Source: Pseudomonas siliginis
GTDB taxonomy: Bacteria; Pseudomonadota; Gammaproteobacteria; Pseudomonadales; Pseudomonadaceae
DNA length: 64,000 nt
Assembly: GCF_019145195.1 (NCBI RefSeq)
Contig: NZ_JAHSTW010000003.1
Location: 62,001-126,000, forward strand
Reading direction: 5' to 3'
Every line of letters starts with the position of its first letter. The first letter of the stretch is position 1. The translations under genes were made by a program, and so were the position numbers. Under the pieces are notes generated by a model. That model ran no database searches. It worked only from the letters and a program-made list of their open reading frames with translations, and had not been told where the DNA came from. Below are positions 54,839-63,032 of this stretch, piece after piece.

Positions 54839-55348
54839 ATGAATCAATTCACTCAGCTTGTTCCGGCCGGCGTCAGCGATCTGGACCTGGCATTGCTGCG
54901 CCAGACCATCGCTCTGTCGCAGGCGTCGAAGCAACGGGGCCGGCACCCGTTTGCGGCGCTGGTGGCGGACCGCGACGGCAACGTCATTGCCGAAGCGGGC
55001 AACAATTCGATGCCGCCGGAAGGTGATCCCACCCAGCACGCCGAACTGGTCGCGGTGGCTGCGGCGGCGAAGCGGTTGTCACCCACGGAGCTGGAGGCGT
55101 GCACGCTGTACACCAGCGCCGAACCTTGCTGCATGTGCGCGGGCGCGGTGTATTGGACCGGTGTCGGGCGAGTGGTGTATGCGTTGTCGGAGCATGCTTT
55201 GCTCGGACTGACCGGCGATCATCCGGAGAACCCGACGTTCTCGTTGCCGTGTCGCGAAGTGTTTGCCAGAGGGCAGCGCACGGTCAGTGTCTTCGGGCCG
55301 ATGCTGGAGGAGGAGGCGGCTGAGCCGCATAAAGGGTTCTGGTCTTAG
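54839..55348 (+). CDS. Nucleoside/guanine deaminase (CDA fold)
   Basis: This 169-residue zinc enzyme of the cytidine-deaminase superfamily has zinc ligands His67, Cys97 and Cys100 (HAE and PCxxC) and the proton shuttle Glu69. The length and the NNSMPPEGDPTQHAE segment resemble GuaD-type guanine deaminases, which make xanthine. AGGAG precedes ATG 54839. It is encoded directly after the NCS2 permease and probably co-transcribed with it, for import and deamination of purine bases. Confidence 0.88.
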   Translation: MNQFTQLVPAGVSDLDLALLRQTIALSQASKQRGRHPFAALVADRDGNVIAEAGNNSMPPEGDPTQHAELVAVAAAAKRLSPTELEACTLYTSAEPCCMCAGAVYWTGVGRVVYALSEHALLGLTGDHPENPTFSLPCREVFARGQRTVSVFGPMLEEEAAEPHKGFWS

Positions 55349-55356
55349 TTGTTATT

Positions 55357-55388
55357 GATCGTTCCCACGCGGAGCGTGAGGAACGATC
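55357..55388. repeat. Dispersed palindrome GATCGTTCC...GGAACGATC (variant)
   Basis: This is a second copy of the palindrome at 7362-7392, with an altered loop (GGA) and one arm mismatch. It follows the deaminase gene. Confidence 0.8.
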
Positions 55389-55517
55389 AGTTTCGTGCGG
55401 TCAGGTACTGGTCACTTCACCGGGACGACAACCGCACATTCCCCAGCGGAATGCCTCCCATGGTCTGTTGCGGGGCGCCTGGCTGACGTGCAAGCTCAGC
55501 CAGGCGACCCGATTTGC

Positions 55518-55766
55518 CTAAGCCTCCGTCCAGTCCAGCGCTGCCGTCTCGCGCCACTTCACCTCCGTAATCCCATAGCGCTCGGCCTGGGGTTTGGAAA
55601 CCACTTTCAACGGTGGTTTACCCGGTTTCGGAATCGGCGCAATACCGGCGTCACAGCTCGCCCAATGCCAAGCGTCGGCGTTGCGCATACTCTTGGCGCG
55701 GATGACGAATGATTTTGGCTGGTCGTGATGTTTGTATTCGATGACGAAAATATCGGTGCTACGCAT
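55518..55766 (-). CDS. Small conserved Pseudomonas protein (DUF6555-like)
   Basis: This 82-residue soluble protein (MRSTDIFVIEYKHHDQPKSF) has the patterns DAWHWASCDAGIAPIPKPG and VSKPQAERYGITEVKWRE, which I associate with a small Pseudomonas-restricted family. Its role is unknown. GGAGGAACTC precedes ATG 55766, an excellent site. It is separate from the membrane protein gene upstream. Confidence 0.75.
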   Translation of the reverse strand: MRSTDIFVIEYKHHDQPKSFVIRAKSMRNADAWHWASCDAGIAPIPKPGKPPLKVVSKPQAERYGITEVKWRETAALDWTEA

Positions 55767-55850
55767 GAGTTCCTCCTTACGCTCATACGTAAATGATTTT
55801 GTCCGACAAGAAAAATTCAAAGGATTTTCTGGCCAGATGATCAGCGTCAC

Positions 55851-56093
55851 TCAGCGCTCTGAAACGCGGTTCTTCATGAAGCCGCGCAGGTTCATCAGGA
55901 ACAGGCAAAGCTGCAGAACGATCAGCGCGTAAGCCCCGGCGTAGACGCCCCAGATCACCCACAACAAATTGCTCAGACTGAAACAAACGAAGCCGCTCAT
56001 GCGCCGTTGCGGTCGTTGCGAACCGATCAGCCAGGCGGCCAGAACGGTGACCAGCATCGCCGGCCATTGCACCCAATCCAGATATGCCAACAC
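55851..56093 (-). CDS. Small membrane protein
   Basis: This protein of about 80 residues has three hydrophobic helices (WPAMLVTVLAAWLIG, FVCFSLSNLLWVIWGVYAG, YALIVLQLCLFLMNLRG). GTG 56093 follows AGAGGACA and gives a membrane-ready N-terminus; the ATG at 56180 would add a polar tail without a site. SNLLWVIWG and LMNLRG resemble small membrane proteins widespread in Pseudomonas. The function is unknown. Confidence 0.65.
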   Translation of the reverse strand: MLAYLDWVQWPAMLVTVLAAWLIGSQRPQRRMSGFVCFSLSNLLWVIWGVYAGAYALIVLQLCLFLMNLRGFMKNRVSER

Positions 56094-56179
56094 CCTGTCC
56101 TCTGCATGGATTTGCCTGATGCAGAAAGGGTACACAGCAACCGATTGTGGGTCACCGATGAGCCTTGGATCTTGTCCCA

Positions 56180-56213
56180 AAAAAAACCACTTGGATCAGA
56201 AACCCAAGTGGTC
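56180..56213 (-). terminator. Terminator of the SDR gene
   Basis: CCACTTGG (56187-56194) pairs with CCAAGTGG (56204-56211). The A-run at 56179-56186 is a U-tract on the minus strand. Confidence 0.85.
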
Positions 56214-56233
56214 GGAAGTATTCGGCGCTGTAA

Positions 56234-56998
56234 TCAAGCCACCGGAATAGGATTCTCCAGCAGCGACAGGTTGAACTGCTCGATCAACCCGTGCTCGTTC
56301 GCGCCCTGGTTGGCTCGCAGCGGCAAGACTCGATCAACCAGCACTTCGGTAGTGGCGGTTTCCAGCTTGATCAGGGTTTCCTCGATGAACTCGCCCAGCG
56401 GCATGGCGCGCTCGTCGCCGCTCTTGTGAATCAGATCGGTATCGACCCAAGGTGGCGCGATTTCCAGGACCTTGACGCTGGTGTCGCGCAGCATGAAGCG
56501 TTGCGACAGCGAGTAGGAGTGGATCGCCGCTTTGGTCGCCGAATACAGCGCCGTGGTCGCCAGCGGCAGGTAGGCCAGCACCGAGCTGTTGTTGATGATG
56601 TAGGCCTCGGGCTGGCGCTTGAGGTGTTCGACGAACGCGGCGCTGACGCGCACCGGGCCGAGCAGGTTGGTCTGCAACAGACCGACGGCCTGCTCATCGT
56701 CGTAGGCGCCGGAACCCGCGTTGTCGAAGGGCATGATCCCGGCGTTGTTGATGATCACGTTCAACGACGGATGGCGGCGGATGACTTCGGCGGCGACGTC
56801 CTTGATCTGCTGCGCATCGTTGATGTCCAGCTGCACGGTGTCGATGCCCGGATTCGCCTGGGCAATCTCTGCCAGCAGGGCCTGGCGACGGCCAGCGATG
56901 ATGACTTTATTGCCGCGCTGATGCAGGGCCTCGGCCAGTGCGCGGCCGATGCCGGAAGTACCGCCGGTGATGAAAATCGTGTTGGCTTCAAGTTTCAT
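56234..56998 (-). CDS. SDR family oxidoreductase (DltE-like)
   Basis: This 254-residue short-chain dehydrogenase has TGGTSGIG near residue 11, NNAG at about 85, Ser in NNSSVLA and YSATK as the catalytic pair. The sequence resembles DltE-type SDRs, whose substrates are not known in Gram-negatives. It ends at a clear terminator and is divergent from the GlxA-type regulator, which probably controls it. Confidence 0.9.
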   Translation of the reverse strand: MKLEANTIFITGGTSGIGRALAEALHQRGNKVIIAGRRQALLAEIAQANPGIDTVQLDINDAQQIKDVAAEVIRRHPSLNVIINNAGIMPFDNAGSGAYDDEQAVGLLQTNLLGPVRVSAAFVEHLKRQPEAYIINNSSVLAYLPLATTALYSATKAAIHSYSLSQRFMLRDTSVKVLEIAPPWVDTDLIHKSGDERAMPLGEFIEETLIKLETATTEVLVDRVLPLRANQGANEHGLIEQFNLSLLENPIPVA

Positions 56999-57114
56999 GA
57001 GCTGCGTCCCGCAAGTGGATTGATTGGTATGTGAGCCATGATGGAGAAAACCTGATCCGACCTGAATGACGTATGTGGTAGTGTTTCAGGACATTCAACA
57101 AACGGAGCGCGACC

Positions 57115-58059
57115 ATGCATCGAGTCGGCTATCTGCTCACGGAAGGTTTTCAGGTCATGGCGCTGGCGACCCAGTCGGTGTTCGAGTTCGCCAACATCGT
57201 CACGGGCAAAGCCGTGTACAAGGTGCAGAACTTTTCCCAGGCCGGCGGCATCGTCAGTTCCTCGCTGGGCTTGCACGTCGATACGTTACCGCTGACGCAA
57301 GCGGGGCTGGCCGACAGTTGGCTGGTGGCGGGAACGCTGACACCGCTGACGCCGCCCGATGCTGACGTGCTGCACAGCGTGCGCGGGCTCGCCGACGGCG
57401 CACGCCGCGTGGCCGGCATCTGCACCGGCTCGTTCGTACTGGCGCAGGCGGGCGTGCTGGACAACCGCCGCGTGACCACGCACTGGGCGTTCGCCCCGGC
57501 GCTGCGCAGGATGCATCCCTCGGTGAATGTCGAGGACGACCGCATCTTCATCATCGACGGCCCGGTGTGGACGTCGGCGGGCATGACCGCTGGTGTCGAC
57601 ATGGCGTTGGGCATGGTCGAGAAGGATCTGGGCAGCGACATTGCGCGCTCGGTGGCCCATCGACTGGTGATGCATCAGCGCCGCTCGGGCGGGCAGTCGC
57701 AGCACTCGGAATTGCTGTCGCTGTCACCCAAATCCGACCGCATTCAGAGTGCACTGGATTACGCGCGTAAGCACCTCAATCGCCCGCTGAGCGTCGAAGA
57801 ACTGGCCGAAGTGGTGCACCTGAGTCCGCGGCAATTCACCCGCGTGTTCACCGCCGAAACCGGCCAGTCTCCGGCCAAGGCGATAGAGAGCCTAAGGCTG
57901 GAAGCAGCGCGTTTGCTGATCGAGCAAAGCAGTCACAGTCTGGATGTGGTCGCCAGAGAAACCGGGTTTCGTGACCGCCGGCACATGCGCGAGGTGTTCA
58001 TGCGCGGGTTTGGCGTGCCGCCGCAGGCGGTACGGCGGGATTCGCGGCGGATGGTATGA
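57115..58059 (+). CDS. GlxA family transcriptional regulator (DJ-1/PfpI plus AraC)
   Basis: This 314-residue regulator has an N-terminal DJ-1/PfpI-like domain (about 1-185) whose nucleophile-elbow cysteine is Cys103 (GICTGSFVLA). A C-terminal AraC helix-turn-helix pair spans about 215-310 (LSVEELAEVVHLSPRQFTRVF). GlxA-type regulators sense amines, amino acids or aldehydes. It is divergent from the SDR gene with 116 bp between the starts. Confidence 0.92.
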   Translation: MHRVGYLLTEGFQVMALATQSVFEFANIVTGKAVYKVQNFSQAGGIVSSSLGLHVDTLPLTQAGLADSWLVAGTLTPLTPPDADVLHSVRGLADGARRVAGICTGSFVLAQAGVLDNRRVTTHWAFAPALRRMHPSVNVEDDRIFIIDGPVWTSAGMTAGVDMALGMVEKDLGSDIARSVAHRLVMHQRRSGGQSQHSELLSLSPKSDRIQSALDYARKHLNRPLSVEELAEVVHLSPRQFTRVFTAETGQSPAKAIESLRLEAARLLIEQSSHSLDVVARETGFRDRRHMREVFMRGFGVPPQAVRRDSRRMV

Positions 58060-58071
58060 CGTGACCAGGGT

Positions 58072-58839
58072 CTACGAAAAAATGTTGACCCCCATTCTGC
58101 CGATCAGGAATACGAGCAGAATCAGGAAAAAAACTCTGATGAAACTGCTTCCATAACGTAATGCCAGAAAGACACCGGTCAGTGCACCGGCCATATTGCA
58201 TAAAGCAACTATGCCGCCAATCGCCCACAAGACATTACCGGAGGGGATAAAAAATATGAGCGCAGCGCTGAACGTCCCCAGATTGACCAGTTTTGCAGAG
58301 GCTGATGCATTGAGGAAATCAAAGCCAAAGACCTTGACGAAGATAAACAGCAGCAGGCTGCCACTGCCCGGTCCGAAGACACCATCGTAGAAACCGATCA
58401 GGCTGCCGAAGAAAACTCCAAGGCAAATGTCTTTCGTTCCGAAGTGGCGGTCTTTGCCTGCCAAACCAAGTTTTTTTTCCATAAACGTGTAGATAGTCAT
58501 GACTATCAATATGAAAAAGACAACGATCTCCATCAGTCTTTTAGGGACAAGGGATACTGAGAGAGCTCCGAGAAAAGAAAATAAAAAAGCGGCGAGCATG
58601 GTCGGAAGCATTAAATTCCAGCGGATTTTTATGCGCTTCAGGTAACCCGATATTGATGAAATATTGCCTGCCAGAACGGCCAGTTTGTTGGTGCCGAAAA
58701 TGGTGGCAAGGCTGTACTGGGGTAGGGCATGTAGAAGTGCCGGCACCTGTACCAGGCCTCCGCCACCGACCGCAGCGTCTATCAGGCCACCACAAAACGC
58801 GAAGAAACCCAATGCAAGAACAGCGTGTTCAACATCCAT
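58072..58839 (-). CDS. TSUP (TauE/SafE) family transporter
   Basis: This 255-residue inner-membrane protein has about eight helices and the two repeated family motifs, GLIDAAVGGGGLVQVP near residue 19 and GFYDGVFGPGSGSLL near 153. TSUP proteins export or import sulfite, sulfonates or small organic anions. Codon use is more AT-rich than in flanking genes. It is the last gene of a unit that includes the frameshifted gene at 58983-59644, controlled probably by the divergent LysR gene. Confidence 0.88.
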   Translation of the reverse strand: MDVEHAVLALGFFAFCGGLIDAAVGGGGLVQVPALLHALPQYSLATIFGTNKLAVLAGNISSISGYLKRIKIRWNLMLPTMLAAFLFSFLGALSVSLVPKRLMEIVVFFILIVMTIYTFMEKKLGLAGKDRHFGTKDICLGVFFGSLIGFYDGVFGPGSGSLLLFIFVKVFGFDFLNASASAKLVNLGTFSAALIFFIPSGNVLWAIGGIVALCNMAGALTGVFLALRYGSSFIRVFFLILLVFLIGRMGVNIFS

Positions 58840-58982
58840 GCGATAGATCCCTGCGGAACGTCATTTGGCCGGAAGGTTCATGAGTCGCTCGTGGTTTGGT
58901 TTAAATGTCGTCAAAACATGCCGATCATTCTCCAAGCTCACATTATGAGAGTTCATCGGCATGCTTCGTTAATCAATAGAGA

Positions 58983-59644
58983 TCAACAGGTCATAATCCG
59001 ATGCATGGCGGAGAATGCATTGCCGACTCTTTCATTGTAATTGAGCATGATGCCCTTGTTGTATAGGAAGTCCGCGAAGTCATTGCATTCAGCAATTTTT
59101 AATTGTTCTTCAACCCAGGCTGACGCACCAAAAGCTGCGGTCATGTAGTTGTACATTCCGTTATGGCCCTGATGTCCTAAACCGAAATCATCTTTCGCCA
59201 CTTCATGCTATGCGCCATGACATTGTGGTAACCCTCACGTCTGTCGGCAGATACCGATATCGCATCCGCCGACAGGCGCATGATGATTTTTGCCGAGACA
59301 AGGCTGGTGGTTTTATGGGTTTCATTCCACCCATTGAAAAAGCTCAATACCGACGAATCTATCACTGGCTTATCGAGGAACGCCCTGAATGCGCTTTCAG
59401 CCGCCAGTTGCGCGTCTTGCGTGATGGAATGATTGAGTACCTCAAGCATGGCGTCCTGTACCTCAGCAACGTTTCCGACGCAGGCCAGCAACGGTTGACG
59501 CCGTTGGTTTTCTTCTAAGGTACGTCCGGGAATTTTCAAGTTGCGTATGTGCTTGGGCAGGGCTTGGATAAATGTCTCGCCAAATTCTTGCATGGATTTA
59601 TGTTCAAGCGGTTCCAAACGACTCTGTGGCGATGCTGAGCTCAT
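58983..59644 (-). pseudogene. Frameshifted gene of unknown function
   Basis: The N-terminal part (MSSASPQSRLEPLEHKSMQE) runs from 59644 in one frame, and the C-terminal part (KDDFGLGHQGHNGMYNYMTA) continues in another to 58983. The frames join if one base is restored at 59206-59208: AGC-CAT-GAA-GTG gives MAHSHEVAKDDFG in place of MAHSMKWRK. The repaired protein is about 220 residues, mostly helical, with many His, Glu and Asp in HSHEVAKDDFGLGHQGHN that could bind metal. I do not recognise it. Confidence 0.7.
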
Positions 59645-59775
59645 GATGTGTCCTTCTCCCTAAAGACCTATGAAATGTTTGGTTCTAACGCACTTTCTTG
59701 CCTTGCAGCGGCGAAATTAGCCCGATTTGTTGACCTGTGACAAGTGACTTATACTGACTCAATTATTCATTTTTA

Positions 59776-60654
59776 ATGAGCGTTTACATGGAGTTTTCGC
59801 AACTGGTCATGTTCAAGGCAGTAGCCGATCTGGGCAGTATCGTCCGTGCCTCGGAGCGATTGCACTGCGTGCCGTCCAACATCACCAACCGCATCAAGCT
59901 TCTGGAACGTGAGCTTGGAGTTGACCTGTTTATTAGGAAAGGCAGAGGATTGATCATCAGCCCTTCAGGTCGGCTTTTTCTCGGCTATACCAACAAAATC
60001 CTGTCTTTGTGCGAAGAATCGCAACGAGCGCTTGATCCGTCGTCAGCTCCTTCGGGAGAACTCAGGATTGGTGCCATAGAATCATCCGCTACCGGCCGGT
60101 TACCCAAAGTGCTATCCAGGTTTCATCAACTTTATCCGGCTGTACAAATGCAATTCAGCACTGGCGATTGGTCACAATTATCCGCAGAAGTGGTCAACTA
60201 CACGTTGGACGGGGCAATAATTGCCGTCAGGCCAGAACATCCGGACATCGAGAGTCTGGAGATCTATGAAGAGGATCTAGTGGTGATTGCCTCGCCGTCC
60301 GCGGGGGTGATAAACCAGCCAGAGGACCTGCGCGATGTGGATTTATTCATGTGGCCTGAAGGATGTCCCTACAGAAAGGCTTTGTTAACCTGGCTGGAGC
60401 GGTACAAAGTTTTCAACCCGATAACAAGCATAGCCAGTTATGGCACCATCCTTGGCTGCGTAAGTTCAGGCGCCGGGATATCGTTGGTGCCGAGAGGCAT
60501 GTTTGAACAGTTCCGCCAGCTCGGCGGTATTCAAGGATTCTTCTTCAATGACTTAAAGCCTGTGCAGAATTATTTTATCTGGAACAGGCACGTTGAATCT
60601 CATCGCGCAAAAGACAAGTTTGCCGATTTGCTTAAGGAAGAGTTCAAGGTTTGA
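59776..60654 (+). CDS. LysR family transcriptional regulator
   Basis: This 292-residue regulator has a winged helix at about 5-65 (MFKAVADLGSIVRASERLHC) and an effector domain. Codon use is more AT-rich than typical for the window. It is divergent from the frameshifted gene and the TSUP transporter, with 131 bp between the starts, so it is likely their activator. An alternative start is the ATG four codons in. Confidence 0.9.
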   Translation: MSVYMEFSQLVMFKAVADLGSIVRASERLHCVPSNITNRIKLLERELGVDLFIRKGRGLIISPSGRLFLGYTNKILSLCEESQRALDPSSAPSGELRIGAIESSATGRLPKVLSRFHQLYPAVQMQFSTGDWSQLSAEVVNYTLDGAIIAVRPEHPDIESLEIYEEDLVVIASPSAGVINQPEDLRDVDLFMWPEGCPYRKALLTWLERYKVFNPITSIASYGTILGCVSSGAGISLVPRGMFEQFRQLGGIQGFFFNDLKPVQNYFIWNRHVESHRAKDKFADLLKEEFKV

Positions 60655-60778
60655 GAAGTGGTCGGCAGTTGGCCCTATCCTGCAAAGTTCGCCTGCACTC
60701 GTCATTCAGCACAAGGGACCGAGCGCTTACAGAGATCACTGATAGGCTCTCGCAACCATGGTCATTGGATTGAAATAA

Positions 60779-61339
60779 ATGAATCTGGAAGCGCAACTGC
60801 GGTATCTGATTGCTGAAGATCCCGTCCGCATGCACATCTTGCGAATAGTCAGAGATCTCAACTTGCCGGACTGCTGGGTTGCCGCAGGTTTTGTGCGCAG
60901 CCTGGTTTGGGATCATCTGCATCAGCGCCAACCTTCGCCGTTGCCCGAGGACATTGATGTCATATGGTTCGACAGAACACGTCCCGGTGATCAAACGGAT
61001 TTAGCCTTGGAGGTCGAGCTTGCAGCACTGTGCAGTGGCTTGAACTGGTCGGTGAAAAACCAGGCACGCATGCACCAGCGAAACGCCGATGCGCCTTATG
61101 GGGCGGCTGCGGATGCAATGACGTTCTGGCCGGAAACTGCTACGGCAGTAGGTGTCAGGCTTGATCGGCATGGTGCGATAAAGGTTTCGGCGCCGTTGGG
61201 GCTGGAGGATTTGTTTGCGCTGAAAGTGCGGCCAACCGCCCGATTTGAAAGTGATAAAAACGCGGTGTTTCTGGAGCGCGTGCAGTCGAAGAGATGGCTC
61301 GAGATCTGGCCGAAGTTGAGGCTTCTAACGCAGGGTTGA
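60779..61339 (+). CDS. Nucleotidyltransferase family protein (COG3575-like)
   Basis: This 186-residue protein has CWVAAGFVRSLVWD and PLPEDIDVIWFD, the G[F/W]VR...D-x-D pattern of a minimal nucleotidyltransferase fold, and a C-terminal LEDLFALKVRP. The family is often annotated as nucleotidyltransferase or DUF925, with no known substrate. The ATG at 60779 has only an AT-rich leader, so translation may be weak. It is followed by a Nudix gene 41 bp later. Confidence 0.82.
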   Translation: MNLEAQLRYLIAEDPVRMHILRIVRDLNLPDCWVAAGFVRSLVWDHLHQRQPSPLPEDIDVIWFDRTRPGDQTDLALEVELAALCSGLNWSVKNQARMHQRNADAPYGAAADAMTFWPETATAVGVRLDRHGAIKVSAPLGLEDLFALKVRPTARFESDKNAVFLERVQSKRWLEIWPKLRLLTQG

Positions 61340-61380
61340 TGCCATCCCGATTGATCGTTTAAACCGATAAGGAAATCTTT

Positions 61381-61860
61381 ATGCATCCCGACAAGGCCTG
61401 TGCTGTGGTGCTTTGTTTCGCACAGCGCCCGCGAATCCTGTTGTTTCGACATCCACAGGCTGGGGTGCAGTTAGTAAAAGGAACCATTGAGCGCGGAGAA
61501 ACACCCGCCGAGGCCGCTTTGCGAGAACTGGCGGAAGAGTCCGGTATCCACAATGCGACAATCAGTGAAGATTTAGGATGCTGGGAGTCTTGCCACCACG
61601 GACAAGTCTGGTCGTTCCAACTTTGCGAGGTGCGTGAGCCACAGCCAGAGCGATGGTCTCATCAGACACTGGATGATCACGGCCATGTTTTCGATTTTTT
61701 CTGGGCTTCGCTCGATCACCTGCCGTATGACGATTGCCATCCTGTCTTTCGTCGAGCGCTCGGGTTTTTGATTGAGGCTTTGAAGTACCAGGGACAACTA
61801 GCGGCACACGACCGAGGAGCAAAATGGAGATTGACCGGCTGCTTAAGAAGCGACAGTTGA
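61381..61860 (+). CDS. Nudix hydrolase
   Basis: This 159-residue protein has a perfect Nudix box at residues 34-56 (GTIERGETPAEAALRELAEE then SGI), the Mg-binding loop for hydrolysis of nucleoside-diphosphate derivatives. The substrate is unknown. It overlaps the following unknown gene by 37 bp. With the nucleotidyltransferase gene upstream it forms a small nucleotide-handling group that may be one transcript. Confidence 0.9.
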   Translation: MHPDKACAVVLCFAQRPRILLFRHPQAGVQLVKGTIERGETPAEAALRELAEESGIHNATISEDLGCWESCHHGQVWSFQLCEVREPQPERWSHQTLDDHGHVFDFFWASLDHLPYDDCHPVFRRALGFLIEALKYQGQLAAHDRGAKWRLTGCLRSDS

Positions 61861-62231
61861 ATGTGCAGGAACAGAATGCCGTGACGGCCCATCGCCTGAT
61901 GACAACTGCAAAATTCTGGCGTAACGCCGGTCTTCCCGTTGCCTTGGTTGGTTATGGCGAAAGCCAGGGCATCGACTGGGCGGGCACCGTGGTACTTGAA
62001 CTGGAAGTCGATTTCCCCGGCATGCCACGGCTGTATGGCTTGATCCTGAATCAGGCAGAACGGTTCATAGCCTTTGAAATTGACACCGACAGTGATCACC
62101 AATGCGTGGAAACTGTAGAGCGATGGGAAGATGTAACTTCCATTCAGAACCATGCAGTTTCCCAGCGCGGCACTGGTAGAGGTTTCGCTGTAATTGCTCT
62201 TCAGGTCAGACGGGAAATTTCAGGATCGTGA
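61824..62231 (+). CDS. Hypothetical protein overlapping the Nudix gene
   Basis: This 135-residue protein (MEIDRLLKKRQLNVQEQNAV) is not one I recognise. It is mixed alpha/beta with no signal or membrane segment; LILNQAERFIAFEIDTDSDH and GRGFAVIALQVRRE look like strands of a small beta-sheet fold. GGAG precedes ATG 61824 inside the Nudix gene. A role linked to its two upstream neighbours is suggested by position only. Confidence 0.7.
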   Translation: MEIDRLLKKRQLNVQEQNAVTAHRLMTTAKFWRNAGLPVALVGYGESQGIDWAGTVVLELEVDFPGMPRLYGLILNQAERFIAFEIDTDSDHQCVETVERWEDVTSIQNHAVSQRGTGRGFAVIALQVRREISGS

Positions 62232-62452
62232 CAGGCAAGGATCGCCGGTAACCTAAGCACAATCCCCTTGTAGGACTGAGCCTGCTCGCGATGACGCCAG
62301 CCCATTCACAGCCACATAAACAGAAAACCCTCAGCCCGTTTAAACAGTAACTCCAGCCTTAAGCAAACGGCTACAACGCCTTGCGTCATTCCCTACGACT
62401 ACGCCAGAATCCGCCGGCTTGTGCGTCTAGGTCGCGGGTTCTATCGTCTGTC
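62232..62452. other. Intergenic region with a solitary REP
   Basis: A lone REP-like half (GTAGGACTGAGCCTGCTCGC, within 62269-62296) follows the hypothetical gene. The rest (to about 62452) has no gene I can support and probably contains the promoter of the DUF6124 transcript. Confidence 0.6.
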
Positions 62453-62672
62453 GGTCGCTGAAAAACAGTGATCGGGTTTGGTAGCCCGCCATAACTAGTC
62501 GCATCGCGCACCGTTCGCAGACCGGCTTCAGGTCGCTGCTCAATGGTGGCCATGCGCAGGACACCTTCGGGTGTGCCGGTTCCTAGTTACCGGTCTACCA
62601 ACCCGCGTATGGCCGCCACCTTCGTTTGGTAGCGAATGTGAAGGCTCCTTTTAGCTAACTAGGAGTTTCACC
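62453..62672 (+). promoter_or_regulatory. Structured leader with mutually exclusive helices upstream of the DUF6124 gene
   Basis: This is about 220 bases of leader. It opens with hairpin GGTCGCTG-AAAAA-CAGTGATC (62453-62473). TTTGGTAG occurs at 62477-62484 and 62625-62632; TAACTAG occurs at 62492-62498 and 62656-62662, the latter touching AGGAG (62661-62665). Between them a single complement, CTAGTTA (62583-62589) then CTACCAA (62595-62601), can pair, in nested order, with either the upstream or the downstream pair. A UUCG tetraloop hairpin (ACACC-TTCG-GGTGT, about 62560-62575) lies between. This has the architecture of a riboswitch-like element acting on translation start. Confidence 0.6.
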
Positions 62673-63032
62673 ATGTTCAAAGTCACACCCAATCCCCCAA
62701 CCACCGACCCCGCATCGCCCAACGAATCCAGCGCCTCGAAAAAGCTTCACGAAGCCGCCGAACGCGCCCTCGATCACTACCTCGGCCCCGCCGAAATCCT
62801 GGCCAGCACCAACACTCCGGAACAGATGTTCCTCGCCAATCCGAAATACGACACCGAATCCCTGCTGGCCAACGCCAGCGAATCCCTCGGCTCGGCCACC
62901 ACCTTGCTCCACGACTTCGCCGCGCTGCTCGACAACCCGCGCCGCAAGACGCTGCTGGGCATTGCCCAGGTCGTCATGCTCGGCGAAATCGCGGTCAATC
63001 AGGCTTTGGACAAAGTCGAAATAGCCAAATAA
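62673..63032 (+). CDS. DUF6124 family protein
   Basis: This 119-residue soluble protein has a proline-rich, variable N-terminus (MFKVTPNPPTTDPASPNESS) and conserved helices KKLHEAAERALDHYL and ESLLANASESLGSATTLLHD, and ends in LLGIAQVVMLGEIAVNQALD. It belongs to a small Pseudomonas-specific family (DUF6124, once grouped with DUF3077), often present in several paralogues per genome and of unknown function. AGGAG is 8 bases before the ATG, and the leader described above reaches it. Confidence 0.85.
   Translation: MFKVTPNPPTTDPASPNESSASKKLHEAAERALDHYLGPAEILASTNTPEQMFLANPKYDTESLLANASESLGSATTLLHDFAALLDNPRRKTLLGIAQVVMLGEIAVNQALDKVEIAK

Noticed and set aside
55851..56180. Longer start for the small membrane protein at 56180
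   Set aside because: The extra 29 residues are polar, have no ribosome site, and overlap a region better explained as leader.
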